Below, one piece after another: positions 26,611-39,610 of a stretch of DNA of 64,000 nucleotides (position 1 is the first letter of the stretch; each line of letters starts with the position of its first letter). The stretch spans positions 49,683,134 to 49,747,133 of the forward strand of contig CAMGYJ010000010.1 of NCBI GenBank assembly GCA_946122785.1, given 5' to 3'. A program made the translations under genes and the position numbers. The notes beneath the pieces are model-generated. The model was not told where the DNA came from, ran no database searches, and saw only the letters and a program-made list of their open reading frames with translations. Origin of the DNA: Linum tenue. Lineage: Eukaryota > Streptophyta > Magnoliopsida > Malpighiales > Linaceae.

Positions 26611-29600
26611 CGTGGTCACTGACGGCTAGCTATGAACATTACATTTACAGCTATGCTTTCGTACCCTAATTAAACTACGAGCCAAGGGACAAAAGAGGAG
26701 GTTGCTATAGCTAGGGTTGATTAAGTACGTACGTTAGGTTAATAATTGAGTTGTTTATTTGTTCTAATCCACAACCTCACTTTGCGTATACATTGAACTG
26801 AACTTGGTATACTCTATTATCGTTTTAAGTACTATTATTGTCATGTAGTTTGATCAGTTCCCAAACTTGAAAGTCTCCCATTCATTAAAAGTTACTATCA
26901 ACATTTGCCTAACTAGCAAGTTATAAGTGTCTTGCTACGTAGTTTCTGTTAGTTGCGATTAAGAGGGGGTGATTACGACCCGTGCTTATATAAATATCAT
27001 ATCAAATCGAATAAATGCGAGGTTGATATGATTCGAAACTTTACATGGTGAATCAATATATAAAAAAAAAGGATTTACATAAAATAACTTACTCCCCACG
27101 AAGCAGCTGGCGGCAAGGCCCACGCATGCAAATGCAACACAGCCCACAAAAAAACGCCGACGGCGACGACCGACGGCGACCTCGACACTTGGCCCGACGA
27201 GATATATTTCGGTTTCCTCTCATTTTTCCTTTAATATTGTAGTAAGAATATAATAATAAGGTATTGTTTGGGTCTCAAAGAAAAAACTTCTTCAACTCTC
27301 TCTTTTGCAAGCATCTCTCGAGGTCCATGCCTGGCCTCTTTCTCATGCGGCCCTCTTTTGTTTTGTTTTGTTTGCTTTCTTCCCTTTCCCTGTCACCTTT
27401 CCTTTACCATTTTTGTATCTATATACATAGATGAGACTTATGGGTGTTTATATACGTGTACATTTTCTCCTTTTCCTTTCCTAGAGAGAGAAGGAGAGAG
27501 TGACTTTGTTGATGTTACAAGGTGGTGGTATATAGGGAGGAAAACAAAACAAGAAAATGTGAATGTGTCCACTCTCTCATCATGGGATGTGTGTGTGTAA
27601 AGAGAAAGACAACACATTCTAGAGAGAGAGAGAGAGATGGAGAGAGGTGTGGGGCAAGGTCACTTGTATGCATCAAAGTAATGGACAATGGTAGTACCAA
27701 AAAGGAAGAGTGGAATAGGATAGAATATGTATATCAATATATGAGAGAGAGGGGGGCCATAGTCATGGACAAATCATGATGATGATGGGGAACCCTAGAT
27801 AATGAAACTTTCTTGCCTTGTGAAAGAGGGCACTCCCTCTCCTTCCTTTGCCTTTTGTACTATTCATCCTCCTTTTCCCCCATCACCTCTCTCTTTCTCA
27901 CTCACTATTTGGTTTTCCCCTTTCCTTTTCTAAGTTCATCTCCCCCTACCCTTTTGCTTTACCTTGTTTTCTAATGTACTTAGATGATCACTAGGGCTCT
28001 TTAGTTGTTGTTCCCTAATCTCTAAGTTTAAGTGGGAAGAAAGTAGTTTTCTATCTAAACTAATAGCAATATCTGAAATCATATTTGGAACGAATCCTGA
28101 AAATGATCATTAACAAACCATCCACGTTCATTTCTCTATATATATATATTTCGAAATAACCCTGAAAAATGTTTAGAAAACCATCATTTCAGTTTGGTTC
28201 CTCTTTTCACAAGACCTTCACTCATATGTCGCGACCTTATTTCTCCATATTTATGGTTGGCATATTAACTTCTAGAAACGACGAGAGAGAGAGTGAGAGA
28301 AAAATTCATGTTACTCCCTGCCCCTCTACCCTTACAACTTTGGCCCTAGTACTTTAATATGGTCCCGTTTACCCTATCACAAGCCATCCATCCAATGGGG
28401 CAAACCAGTCAGGAGGCCATAATTAGGTCAACTGTAAAGTCAGAAAACAACCCTTTTCTTAACCCTCAAGCATGTAATATTATTGCATGTAACTAAACTC
28501 CCAAGGCAAGCACGACCCTCAATGGTGTACGTTGGGAGAAATAAATATTTAGTACTACACATCATTTTCACTCTCCAAACTTCAAAAAGCTCCCCATTCA
28601 TTCATTCGATGCCACCACCAACAGTAATAATAATAGTAGTAAGTGGAAGTATTCACTCATTCCAATGGCAGTCTTTAATGGGACAGTAACAAGAGAGAAT
28701 CGAGCTATAGCTATTGATAAGTGAAACTCTATTTTGAGAGGGTGTGCAGAGGAAACAGGTAAAAGGGCTCCATTAATATTGTATAGTTTTCCTCTCTAGC
28801 TAGCTCCCATCTTGGATTCAGAGAAAATGGTGTGCTTATTTAATGGTGATTTTGTTTCTAGGTTGAAGAAGAAGAAGTGGTAATTTAATGGCATTGGATG
28901 GTGCAGGCTGGTCAGGCAGAGGCAGGGAAAGAGGGAACCGTTCCTCTTACTCTGCACAAAATTCTCATAATGTGGGAGAGTGGGGAAGGGAAGTGGTGGT
29001 TGTGTGAGATATAACAATAACAATGGAAAAGGGTTGGATGCCTAATGGTATTTTAAGCTCTTTTATTATGCATTGTTGAGATGTTCTTTATCATATTGAG
29101 ATGTGATCGAGTTTTTGTATTCGGTATTCTTGTGCGTGGAAGACTCGTGATTTTGTGAAGATTTCCCGATCGTGGAATTCGTTTTTGTTGATTAAGTAGT
29201 GAGGGTTTTGCTGACTAAGTTGTCTGGGTGAGTCTATTGGGTATTATGATTAGAAGGAAGAAAGATGGAAAATCATGATTGGTACAAGAAATTAATCATC
29301 CTAACTGTCAAGCACCGCGTTTGATTATTTTAGAAGATATTTAATGGATATATAATATGTTTACTGTTTGTTACCATTCATATAATGTGAAGATTTAATT
29401 TTTTAAATAACTAAGTATATATTTATATATATGTGTGTGTTTATTGAAAGTGAAAGGTCAGGAACCCTAATAAAGGAAATATGTATTCCCATGTGAATAT
29501 TTAATAAAAATCTTTTTACTTTGCTTCTAGGAAAGGGTGGCAAACTGGCAATGGAATGGTTACACGATGTGTGGGTCTATATTGGAATCCCACAACCTCC

Positions 29601-32355
29601 CAAAAGATGAATAAAGAACCCCAAAAAGGCCACAAGGCCAACCATTATTTTCAGCTAGAAATCATATCTATCTAGCTACCTCTCTTTCTCTCTTACACAC
29701 ACAATGAGTAAGTTGCTTGAAAATGTATATTTATTCCTCTTTTCACTACTCTCTCTTGCTTTTGTGGGAGTTTTCAAGAACCTGCCAAAATGCCATGAGC
29801 CAACCTAGCTATCAACTTTTTTTCACTTGGATAGATTTGGTTATGTGTGTTTGTGGGGGAGTGGAGTAAGGCTAAAGATAAAGAGAGAAATAAAATAATA
29901 TGTCCCATAAATAATTATTCCCAATCTATGCAAATCTTGAATCCATGAAAACTCCTCCCCATCTTTCTCCCCACTATGTTTATCAAACAATTGTAGCATT
30001 GAAAAGAGAGGACCAACCATTCATAAAAAAGAGAGTGTGTAGCAAGAAAAGAAAAATTTAGAGGACCAACTCATGTTTAGGGAACTATTCTTCTTTTCTT
30101 TTGTGTCTATTTGGGTCAATTACCATATACATTAACAAATCATTCACTAATTTTAACGAAGTTGTTAAAGTCCATAATAACTAAAATGTCACGAATATTC
30201 GGCCACTTTATTCATCACGATCAAGTTTATTGCGTGATTAATGTGTTATCTCGCCCATGTTAATCACAAAAGGCTGCATAGATTCCTAACCCGCTAGCTA
30301 TCCGGTAGAGGGAGGTTTTCTCTAGATTAGGTTTGAGGTAAACGAATTACTAATTACAGTTGATCAATCAACGATCTACATAATCATTTTATTATTAATT
30401 CGGACGGGTTGGTATTACTTATAAACTTGGAGTAAAAACCAAACCGCAATGGACAAATTGATTATATGTTATAGCTAGGTCATCCACAACTTCCATGACC
30501 TAACATATTGGAAAGAAAAAAGGTTGGTGGCTGATTTGTTATTAGCATAAAGTTTATTGACCCATTTCTCTTCCCTAGGTTTAGCATAAAAATGACATGC
30601 ATGCTATACATTGGTTGTGTGCAGAAGTGTAACCATCAACCTTTCCTCCCACTACCTCAATAATATATGAGATATGCCATGTGCTATGAGCATCAAAGGC
30701 CCTCCCTTCTCTCACTCTATCATCCTCCATTATAATGGAAGAATTCTTGGACATTGTGGTGGCAAACCCAACTCCCTCCATCTTTGGTAAAAATCATTAT
30801 GCTTTTCCTACTTTTTGGGGCATTTCCTCCCACTTTCTTTCCCCCTCTCTAGTCTCACAAAGTGCTTCATTAGTTCTTTCTTGTGCATATTAGGGCACTA
30901 CTTGAAAAAAGCCAACCACTTTGGAAAATCATTTCATCATCCAGAGTTAGCTACAAGCCTATGTCTATATCTTTATAGCTCCTTTTTTGGTGTGTTTGTG
31001 TGTTGGATTGTAAGTAAGTGGGCAAGCAGCAAAACATGATCTCCATTATATAATTATTGCTATCAAAGCAAAATGGATCTTCCATGTGGATGGATAAAAT
31101 GAATTGATGGCGAGATTGGACTATGTATGACTCAAGCAATTACAAGAAGATAAAAATACAAAATATGAGTGAAATCAATGATGGGTTTCAAGGAAATGTT
31201 ATAAAGTTTGATCGATTAATAATGACTATCAAGTTTGATAACACATTGACAACAAAACATACTAATTCGATCAAAACATTTTTTTTTATGATGATAATAT
31301 CCTTTTATTAATTAAGAGACAAAGAAAGGTCCAACAAACAACCACTCACATATCCATATTCAGTTGGCTACCTGCTAATTTATACAAACACGAGTCATGA
31401 ACGATAAAGAAAAATGGGGAAATGGAAAAATATACAGAATTCAATCGCGGAGGTGTGGGTATTCAGACACCCACTACGAAAACCAATTGTCTAATGGGCG
31501 CTGCAACACGGTTCTTCAACACCTCACATCTTCTTCTTCTTTGTAAACAACCACACTCGCCAAGCTAGTGTGCAACTATGATCCATCCACCTACTCTCAA
31601 GCTTCTATGGAGACTTTAGCCACAATTGTGCCGTTACTCTATCCACTTTGCCAACCGTGATAAGCCACTCATATTGTTCGATATTTATCTGTTCTACCAA
31701 CCATTTTTTTTTTCTTAACAACGAGGCAGACATATATATCAATCTTTATGCCCACATATGAAACAATATATCACACTAATGTTTCAAATCTCCTTCTTTC
31801 TTTTGCCCTTCCCATCTACATGCTTCAAATCTCCTCCTACTTTCTTTTGCCCACCTCCCATCGTTTCTTCCTCTACTTTTTGAAGGTTTCACATTCTCAA
31901 CAGTGAAAATGACATGAGAGCCTGGATTTATTTGGAGGTGACTCGACAAAAGAATCAAAGGGCTAACACATTGGACCAATTCCATTGAGGAAAAGATATG
32001 GTAAAATATATCCATCAGCAAATTGTGTGGAGTACTTATCATTGTGGCATCAATCAGAAAGCACCCCTCAAAGGAAAAGAAAACAAAGTCCATTGCTTGA
32101 AGATTTTTCAGGGCCTACCCATTAAAAGTTGTCCCCTATAATTGGATCCCATTTGGATTTAATTGATCATCATGGTCCTAAAATTTGGCCACCACTAGCT
32201 ACTTGCAACGGTTGAAACTTTAGTAGCTAGCTACACATGATGCAATTTCCATAGGTAGTAATATTCTGTTCTTATTCGTTTAGTGCACAACCTAAGGTCC
32301 CTAATGGACCGACCTGACCTAGTAGTCTCTTTGAATTTTCTTATATTCTCAACCC
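26608..32355. other. Intergenic, no convincing gene
   Basis: AT-rich spacer with GA/CT-rich patches at 27480-27650. A short GC-rich island at 27105-27200 is the only composition change; it encodes a 44-codon minus-strand ORF (27089-27223) discussed under findings. All other ORFs of 60-110 codons derive from CT/GA tracts or lack any family signature. Confidence 0.4.
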
Positions 32356-32539
32356 CAAGGATTGAAAACCCGTACGGTACCGGTAGTTCCACCAGAAAAA
32401 TCTCATATCAGAGCTTAAACCGGTATGTGATATTTAGCGATATGAAACGATTGAACTACAGTTAGACCACGGTTTTAACTTATGATACCATGCCACTGAC
32501 TTTTTCGATACAACCTCCAGTACGATTTTACAATCCTTG
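32356..32539. mobile_element. Small MITE, 184 bp, CAAGGATTG termini
   Basis: The left end CAAGGATTGAAAACCCGTAC matches the reverse complement of the right end (CAAGGATTGTAAAATCGTAC) over about 20 bp with few mismatches. Flanking octamers CTCAACCC and GTCAACAC agree at 6 of 8 positions, suggesting a decayed 8-bp target duplication. A diverged second copy lies near 63212-63385, sharing the core TGATATTTAGCG and a TTTTAAC block. Confidence 0.7.
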
Positions 32540-34177
32540 GTCAACACTTCCCACGTACAGAACTTTAGAACTTTTCCCCCAAGTTAGTTATACTTTACTT
32601 AAATGTTCTCTACTAAGTTGATCTACCTAATCAATGGAATATATAGGTGGGAGAGGTCCAATATCAAACATTAAAAACTTGAGCCAATGTCATATTCGTA
32701 CTATTCATCCGAATTTTCCATGTATAACAACGTGTCCATTCTCCAAAACTATTGATGAAAGAGGCAAAGAAAAATCATACTTATAAGTTTAAAATGTCTT
32801 ACATAGCAATCACTTCTTAAAAGTTTTCATTTAAATTGTTTCACGTACATTGATCTGTCAATTCACCACAATTATTATGAAACACACAACAGAAAATCCT
32901 CTTACGCTATGGATAGGGGCGTCGGAAATCACGAAACAGAGTTAGTTATGATCTAGCTAGGACCAATTTGTTGCATCACTTGCCCTTGGGTAAGTGTCAT
33001 GACTTGAGGTTTCCATCAACGGTTTTTGTAAATCGTCACTTGGGGTAATTAAAAAATGATCGATTTGTCACTTGCCCCAAAATTCAGTCACCATTTTTGT
33101 AAATCGCCCTTGGGTAAGTGTCATCACTTGAGGTTTCCATCAACGGTTGGCTCCATTTTGGATGGCTGACGATGGTTTTACTTTGGAAATTACGTGTTCA
33201 ATAGCCCTTTTCTTCTTTTCCCCATCACCATTAGGGTTGGTTTGGCTACTTTCCTTTTAATTATACGGATTCTACTAGCTATCAAGCTCAGGCTTATATT
33301 GGAAGATGCCATATGCCAACAATGTTTGAATGGATTAAGACATTGGTGTGGTGTGGGTTAGAAAATCACTCAAATGCTCGGATGTCACTTTCAGAGGTTG
33401 TCTTTGCTTTGCCGAGGGAACACATTGCTTGGGATGTTTGAAATTCCAACCAAAGTTTAAGAAAAACCAAACACACTTTGAGACATCATCAATCAGGCAA
33501 CTATATTGGATGACTTGTGAATTGTGATGATAACATCCAAAACCCACCCAAAAGAACAAAACTTTCTACCTTCAAGCTCAAAGTTAGTGTTTAACAATCC
33601 CTCACTTCACTATAAAAAAAGATGCTCCGAATCACGATTATGTACCATTATTGCAGTTTTATATCATTCAAATTTGGATAATTACGTAGTTATCAACGTA
33701 AAGAGTATTGTATAACACTAAACATACATACCGTCATCTTGAAGTTTTACATGAAGAATCAATAACAATGATATGCACCTGATGAATAAATCACTCGCCA
33801 TATGACCATATCACATTGACATAATAAGACTAGTTATCAATTCAGTTCGATCGAACCGGATCAGTAACCGGTTCGAATACGAAATCAAACTTAATGGTCA
33901 CCCCTACTATTACTTGATGATGGGATTGGGTGGGGGTTCCCTGTTCCAACAACAATTGTGAAGAAAAAGGGTCGAATCAAAGGGCTCCAAAATGGGCCAC
34001 TTCACCCCAACCAGATCGCAGGACAAAATTTTAGGGCCCATTAGGCCCACCACGAGCTTCGTCTTACATCCCAAACCCATTCAATCAAAGGCAAGTGGCC
34101 TTTTTTGAGGGCACCCAGCAAGCAAGCATTGAATAAAAATACAAAAGAAACGGGGAAGAAGGGGCAAAGCAAAGCAA
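32540..34177. other. Intergenic with a local duplication
   Basis: A 43-bp direct repeat occurs at 32982-33024 and 33106-33148 with one mismatch. Near 33830-33910 a CCGGTT-rich stretch ends in GGTCACCCCTA, resembling a hAT right end without a partner. 33980-34060 is rich in GGGCC boxes. No gene is visible. Confidence 0.45.
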
Positions 34178-34649
34178 TCACAGGTGGCGGCATATGGTGT
34201 TGTTGTTAGTAACAATCATGGACAAGTAATTGACGGAAGGGCTGGGACTCTGTTTTGTTCATCAGCGATTGTAGCGGAAGCAAAGGCACTTCTTACGGCG
34301 CTCAGTTTCGCACATGATTCAGGCCTCACTGCAAGAGTTCTTTCGGATTGCAAAGTTCTTGTTGACGCGATCAAGGGCAATAGCACGACAGGGCAATGGC
34401 AAGTGAGGGCATGGATCCATTGTATCAGGCATATCTTGGACTCTAACGATCGTATCCGAGTGGACTTTACACCTAGAAGATTGAACAAGAGTGCGGACTG
34501 GGTTGCAAGAGAAACAGCAAAAGGATCTCTTCCCACTGATTGGATTCAAATCCTGGATCTTATTTCACCTTTGTTGTAAATGGCTACGCTTGTACTACAA
34601 TCGTTTCATGAATGAAATTTAACCCATTGTAAAAAAAAAAAAAAAAAAA
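34178..34649 (+). pseudogene. 5'-truncated retro-fragment with plant RNase H-like (RVT_3) domain and poly(A)
   Basis: Codons 34184-34579 encode an uninterrupted 131-residue RNase H-like domain: a GVVVSNNHGQVIDG opening strand, an AEAKALLTAL helix carrying the conserved Glu, a VLSDCKVLVDAI segment with the conserved Asp, and a terminal RRLNKSADWVARE segment. This is the domain found at the 3' end of plant LINEs and in related host genes. No ATG precedes it (the frame opens on GTG), and 19 A residues follow at 34631-34649, 52 bp after the stop. Truncation plus poly(A) point to a retroposed 3' fragment. A possible short target duplication (AAAGCAA at 34171 and 34647) is confounded by the A-tail. 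Alternative: the last exon of a host RNase H-like gene whose earlier exons I cannot see. Confidence 0.7.
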
Positions 34650-37600
34650 GCAAGATCCCATCATCAATGGATTTGACTTTTTGTGAGTTATTTAAGTTTT
34701 TTTCCTGTGGGAGTTTATGTTTTATGCAACAGACACAGCACGAGGCTTTTCTGTGGAGGGAGATGATCAGATCGATAGTGCAGCAGAGCAGTGAGCCCAT
34801 TTTCCTTGTCATTTGCCCACCACCAACCCTATTTAGGGGCTGCCGCTTTGTTTGTTGTTGTTGGTGGGGTTTCTTCTGATTCGTGACTTTGATTTTTTTA
34901 AAACATGGTTACAGGTTTTCAGTGAGGTGTGAGATGGATCAAACAAAGCACCATTGCCCATGTGTAAGAGATTCTTGATGATTACAGTAGATGGATATCA
35001 TATTAAATTTAGATATAGGGTTCTGGGTAGATAACTAATTCGTATATATATATCGATGACTCGTGGTGAGATGTATAACAAAACATTGGTTTAGCAGGAA
35101 TATGCGAATGAAAGAAGAAGAAAAAAAATAATCCAGAATCTAAATTTTCGGTATTGCTCGATATTCATCCACTTTGAATCCGTTTCAAAGAAGTCATAAG
35201 TTATCTACATGAAGAGGTTATTTGTATGGTATTAGACTATTCAATGATATGTCGAAATCTCGTGGTTTGAATCTCGTCAATCACCTCCTAATTTGCAGTT
35301 TCAGACTCCTGATCCTCTTCAAATGAGTTCCGAGTCATCGGAATGAACTAATTAACGATTTGCATGGTATTAGAGTCATTTTAGATAACATAAAGATTCT
35401 CATGTTTCAAACTCGATAACTCCCAATATTGATAGTCAGATTTGACAACTTGGTAGAGTTATCCTCTGTAAACCCTCCACATCTTATGATAATGCAAGCC
35501 GAGAATCGTATTAATCATTTCAAACTCCACTAACGTTTATGTCCAAAGACAAAGTTTAGACTTTTAATTAGTGACTGATTTACTAGCAACTCTGAAGCCA
35601 CTCCCTGTAGTTTCGACATTCTGCTGTCTAATTCTTCCCCCGGGGAATATAATTATTCACCGTCGGCAAACGGCCACCAGCAAGTGTACAAAAGATCAGC
35701 GTCGTCATCAGAGAAATCGATGAATATGGATTCAATTCCCAGCTGCCTGCCACCCCACTCGTTTTCATCTTTTTTTTTCCCCATTCCCATTTTTTTTTCC
35801 AATCTGACAACTGACAAGATATGCCAAGCAGGCCATGCACCAACGCCATCATCATCATTTACATCAATATATATTATACGGTGGGGAAAAAAGAAGACAG
35901 ATGCTGACAGAGACGAACATGTTGCACACACATATGCATTGGCAGAGCGTCGGGCTGGCCGCGCATGTAAAAACACTATACCGTCTTTTTTTCTTTCGGT
36001 TGTTCTCATCATCGGTGCTCTCTTTTGTTATTATCTCCCATTTGATGATACAAACTGCAAAGGTTTGTTCGGTTTCTTGTTGTGGATTTTTGTTTCTTTT
36101 GATGCGAATGCTTGTGGTTGTGCTTAGTAGTGGGTGATGGGAGATGATGATGGTGTGGGGGAAGTTCAGAAGTTGTTTGTATCCAAGGCAGGATTTTGAA
36201 ATGACTAGTGAGTTGCGTTGATGATGAAGTTGTTTGTTACAGTGAGAAAGATCGTGGTATCGTATAAACGGAATTTTTCAAATAATATGACGTCTCATAA
36301 ACGTCTAATAATGGACTATTGCACGAGACTCAAAAGTGGCATTTTTGATCGGTTGGTCCCGTATACAACTACATTAACTACATATAAGCCAACTTCTAAT
36401 CCCATCATAATTCATATTAATCAAGAGGTACTCTCATCTCATGTTCCAGTCAGATAAAAGTAAACGATAATTGAAGATATGATCTCGTCCTTCGAATCTA
36501 CCAACTGTGAGATTATAGTTTCTTTTAATATATTTATTTTTTTGTTTCCTGTACTAGCCTTCTAATTGAGTTAAAGCCAAATGTACATGCTTCACCAATA
36601 TTTATGTAGTTCAATGTACGCAAGCTATGAGGTGTATTCTCATATTGGAATCCGATTAAATTCAACTATAATTGAAGAAATGAGTTGTCGGTTCAAACTT
36701 CAAATCCCCTAAACAAACAAGTGCGATAAGTAATTATATACTCAATTTCTTGTGTCTCAATCTTCAAACAACTCAAACACCGAGATAAGCAATTTCTTAA
36801 AGCCCTTCTAATTGACCTAAAGTTAGCCACGCGTGTGCATGTATTCTACATATCAAGAGAAGTAATCTCATTCCCCTTTAGTAATCTTCACGATGCTAAA
36901 AAAGTTCAGTTCACGTTTTGATTCTTCTCCATAGAAATAAGGAGGGATCGACGCAACTGAGAAGTAAAGAATGGGCCAAAAATATACAGGTAAAGGTTTG
37001 GCGTTTCCTTTTAATTCACTTTTGGTGGGCCGCCTGCAGCTGCTGAAATTCTCAGTGGTCCTCCAGAAGTGGAAGGAGGAGAGAGATAGAGAGCAGAACT
37101 GTCAACAATGGGAATCACAGTGTCAAAATTAGGCCAAAGGTGTCACCTTCAGCCACTGTAATACACGCAGAATCGAATAATGCATAGACCTACATGAAAA
37201 AATAAAGGAAGAAAGAAGATCAGGAAGACTGTGGGGGATGATTTGATGCTGAAAGGTATTGATTGAGATTGCAAAGTGGTGGATAGCAGTGTTGTCAAAC
37301 CCGGCTCGATCTGACTGGGGTCGAACTAGTCCAACCACAATCCAGATGCGTAGCCGGGTTTTTACTGGTGTCGACTGAGGATTCAATTGTTTAAACCTAT
37401 GGATCTACTCGAGCCGAATAGAGACTGACAACAATAGGTTGAGGGCCACATTCTGGTTCATCCAGTTCCAAAAATGCTGGTTTAGGCATCATAACAGGAT
37501 TAAGATATGCTGTGTTACATCAGCCTTGTCACATATTCCAGTTCTGGAAGCATATCAACTCTACCTACTGGAAATTCCCTGGAATGCTTTTTTTTTTCTT

Positions 37601-38371
37601 CTGAAAAGGGTACCTAATGATTCTTACAGCAGACCAGAGAGGGACAGACACATCTAGCAGCAAGCAGGATTACTTGGGAAGGTTGAAATGACTTATGGTC
37701 ACGCCATATATAGCTTTTCCTCTTTGGAAATGGTACAGGGGAAAAGTTTGGAATTTTACAGCTTGGAAAGTACAACAAGTATAGTGGAGTTTGGTTCCGT
37801 TTCTAAAAGGGTTCTCTACTCTGCTTGGCAAGGAAGAAAAAGGGAAATGCCACAGTGACCAACAACATAACCCAAATTGAAACGATAGTATTCCTTCCAG
37901 TACTCTGACTTTACTTCCTGCCACAAACTAGGTCACCTACTAGTGTTGAAGCTCTACGAAACTGAAAAGTCTATTGGCTAGTGGGAATATTAGTTTCGAC
38001 CTAGGAACAGGTAACCAATATGCAGCAAATGTCGCCACATAGCACTAGCACTAGCATAACTATGATGATGGCAGGCAGCAACTATTACATGGCAGAAGGA
38101 AGGTGAACTAACCTTTACACCACTGGTGCTAACTTTAGTCCCTTCAAACTCTTCTCCACTTGTTATGGTGGAATGCTTTTGGTTACAGACTACCACTGCA
38201 AACACTGAACAGAGAACTGAAGCATATATAAAGCAAGCCTAATAAGTTATTCCTGTCATCATCTATTCAATCAACAATGCTCATTATTTCATATGCTGAA
38301 TACCCTGGAAAAGCAGTAAGGCACTGCAGGAGCATGACATTGAAAGAATATTGTATAAAGACACATACATT
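34650..38371. other. Intergenic, plus probable 3' UTR of the PORR gene
   Basis: 35220-35440 contains two TGGTATTAGA motifs about 140 bp apart, resembling decayed tRNA-Met primer-binding sites of LTR elements, but no LTRs are seen. 36550-36600 and 36808-36860 share a CCTTCTAATTGA block. 37287-37434 has GTTGTCA ends in inverted orientation and may be a small hAT remnant. The part next to 38371 is likely 3' UTR of the PORR gene. No other coding exon found. Confidence 0.4.
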
Positions 38372-39610
38372 TCAATCATGTAAACGAGAGGACGAGCTAT
38401 AATTACGACTGGAAATCGGCGACGAAGCAAAATTATTACAAGAATCAAGAACTCGACGGCCACTTAGTGCTACAAACTTATCAATGTGCAACAGTAATGG
38501 ACACTGAGCAATCAACTTAGTGCCATCATAAGCTTCCTTTAAGAACACGGTACTTCTTGCACCTTTATTCGTGATGTAAAAGATACCATGATGCTTGATC
38601 AAACAAAGCAGCAACCTTGATGGCAATAGATACTCGGAATGAAATGCATCCAACTGTGAAGATGTCAGCCTCTTTTCCATGGTCAAGCTGAGAAGCTCAT
38701 GAAGCACTGCCACCACACGCTTCCTCGCCTTGGGATCAGCAGCTTCAAATGTCCTGGGATTCAAATAAGGTGAAGGGAAATCCAGTCTCTGCCACCTCTC
38801 AAGCTCTTCCAGGAAACTATTGTTCGGCCTGAAACCCGCAGTGAATTGCATGTTGAAAGCGAATGGACCTGAGTAGTTGCCATCTCTAGATATTCTAACC
38901 TGTTTACGAGATGGGTTAGAAGACGGAACTCCTTCAAGTTCCAATCTTTCCTCCCGGGCAGTGACCGCCAAGGAAGAATCCCAATGCTCCAAATGTAGGC
39001 AAGCTTTCCCATTAACATCTTTAATTGAAAAGAACTGCGGGTATTTTGGAACTAACGATTCCCTGAAATCCAGAGGCAAACCTAATTCATTTCCAATGAG
39101 CTCCACCTTTTCTAATGGCACCCTGCAATCAGCCGACATCATTAACATCTTCCTCAGATTTCTAACTAAAATTGGCTCCATAAACGACCTAGCTTCGGGC
39201 TCTTCGCTTGCTATCTTTGCAGCTTTCTCGGTCATGGTAACGAAAGGCGGAGTCCTATCGGAGCCGCCGCCCACGTAGAAGATGGTAGGATACTTCTCGA
39301 TCAAGGCCATGAAGTTCCATTTCTGTACGAACCCAACTTCCTTCTCGAGGTCCCGCAGAAGAATGCGGCGGTGCCGGTGGGATTCGATGATGGATTTGAG
39401 TTGCAGGATCAGCGAAGGTTTCTTCTGCAAGTCCATTACCTTGTCGAGGTTGTGGTCTCTGTGGTAAATCTTCTTCTTCGGCCTCCTTCCCCCACTCGAT
39501 ATTTGCTTCTTCGAAAGCCAAACTGAACCCTGGGTCTGGGATCGAAGAGCGGATTCATCAGTTTTGCCGCACAAATATGACCGGAGAGACGATGTTCTTC
39601 TGTGCATCAT
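38372..39610 (-). CDS. PORR-domain protein, predicted mitochondrial (WTF9-like)
   Basis: Intronless minus-strand frame. It is open up to 39700, but I choose the tandem Met at 39610 (412 aa) because MMHRRTSSLRSYLC looks like a mitochondrial presequence and the 30 residues before it look like leader DNA. The PORR (plant organelle RNA recognition) domain begins near residue 50 with RDHNLDKVMDLQKKPSLILQ and runs to about 380, ending in LLCLIKHHGIFYITNKG, where PORR proteins keep a very conserved block. Family members bind organellar group II introns and help splice them; WTF9 acts on mitochondrial introns. Older databases mislabel these as ubiquitin carboxyl-terminal hydrolases. A Ser/Asn-rich tail of about 25 residues ends the protein. 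It is head to head with homoserine kinase. WTF9 orthology is likely but untested. Confidence 0.88.
   Translation of the reverse strand: MMHRRTSSLRSYLCGKTDESALRSQTQGSVWLSKKQISSGGRRPKKKIYHRDHNLDKVMDLQKKPSLILQLKSIIESHRHRRILLRDLEKEVGFVQKWNFMALIEKYPTIFYVGGGSDRTPPFVTMTEKAAKIASEEPEARSFMEPILVRNLRKMLMMSADCRVPLEKVELIGNELGLPLDFRESLVPKYPQFFSIKDVNGKACLHLEHWDSSLAVTAREERLELEGVPSSNPSRKQVRISRDGNYSGPFAFNMQFTAGFRPNNSFLEELERWQRLDFPSPYLNPRTFEAADPKARKRVVAVLHELLSLTMEKRLTSSQLDAFHSEYLLPSRLLLCLIKHHGIFYITNKGARSTVFLKEAYDGTKLIAQCPLLLHIDKFVALSGRRVLDSCNNFASSPISSRNYSSSSRLHD

Noticed and set aside
34969..34988. Near-match to mature miR172 (AGATTCTTGATGAT...)
   Set aside because: Matches only about 14 nt, ends diverge and I see no star-strand complement nearby, so probably chance.
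35220..35440. TGGTATTAGA motifs as LTR-retrotransposon primer-binding sites
   Set aside because: No flanking LTRs, polypurine tract or gag/pol similarity; too decayed to call.
37287..37434. Possible small hAT element with GTTGTCA ends
   Set aside because: The inverted ends are short and no target duplication could be matched, so it is mentioned only as a possible remnant.
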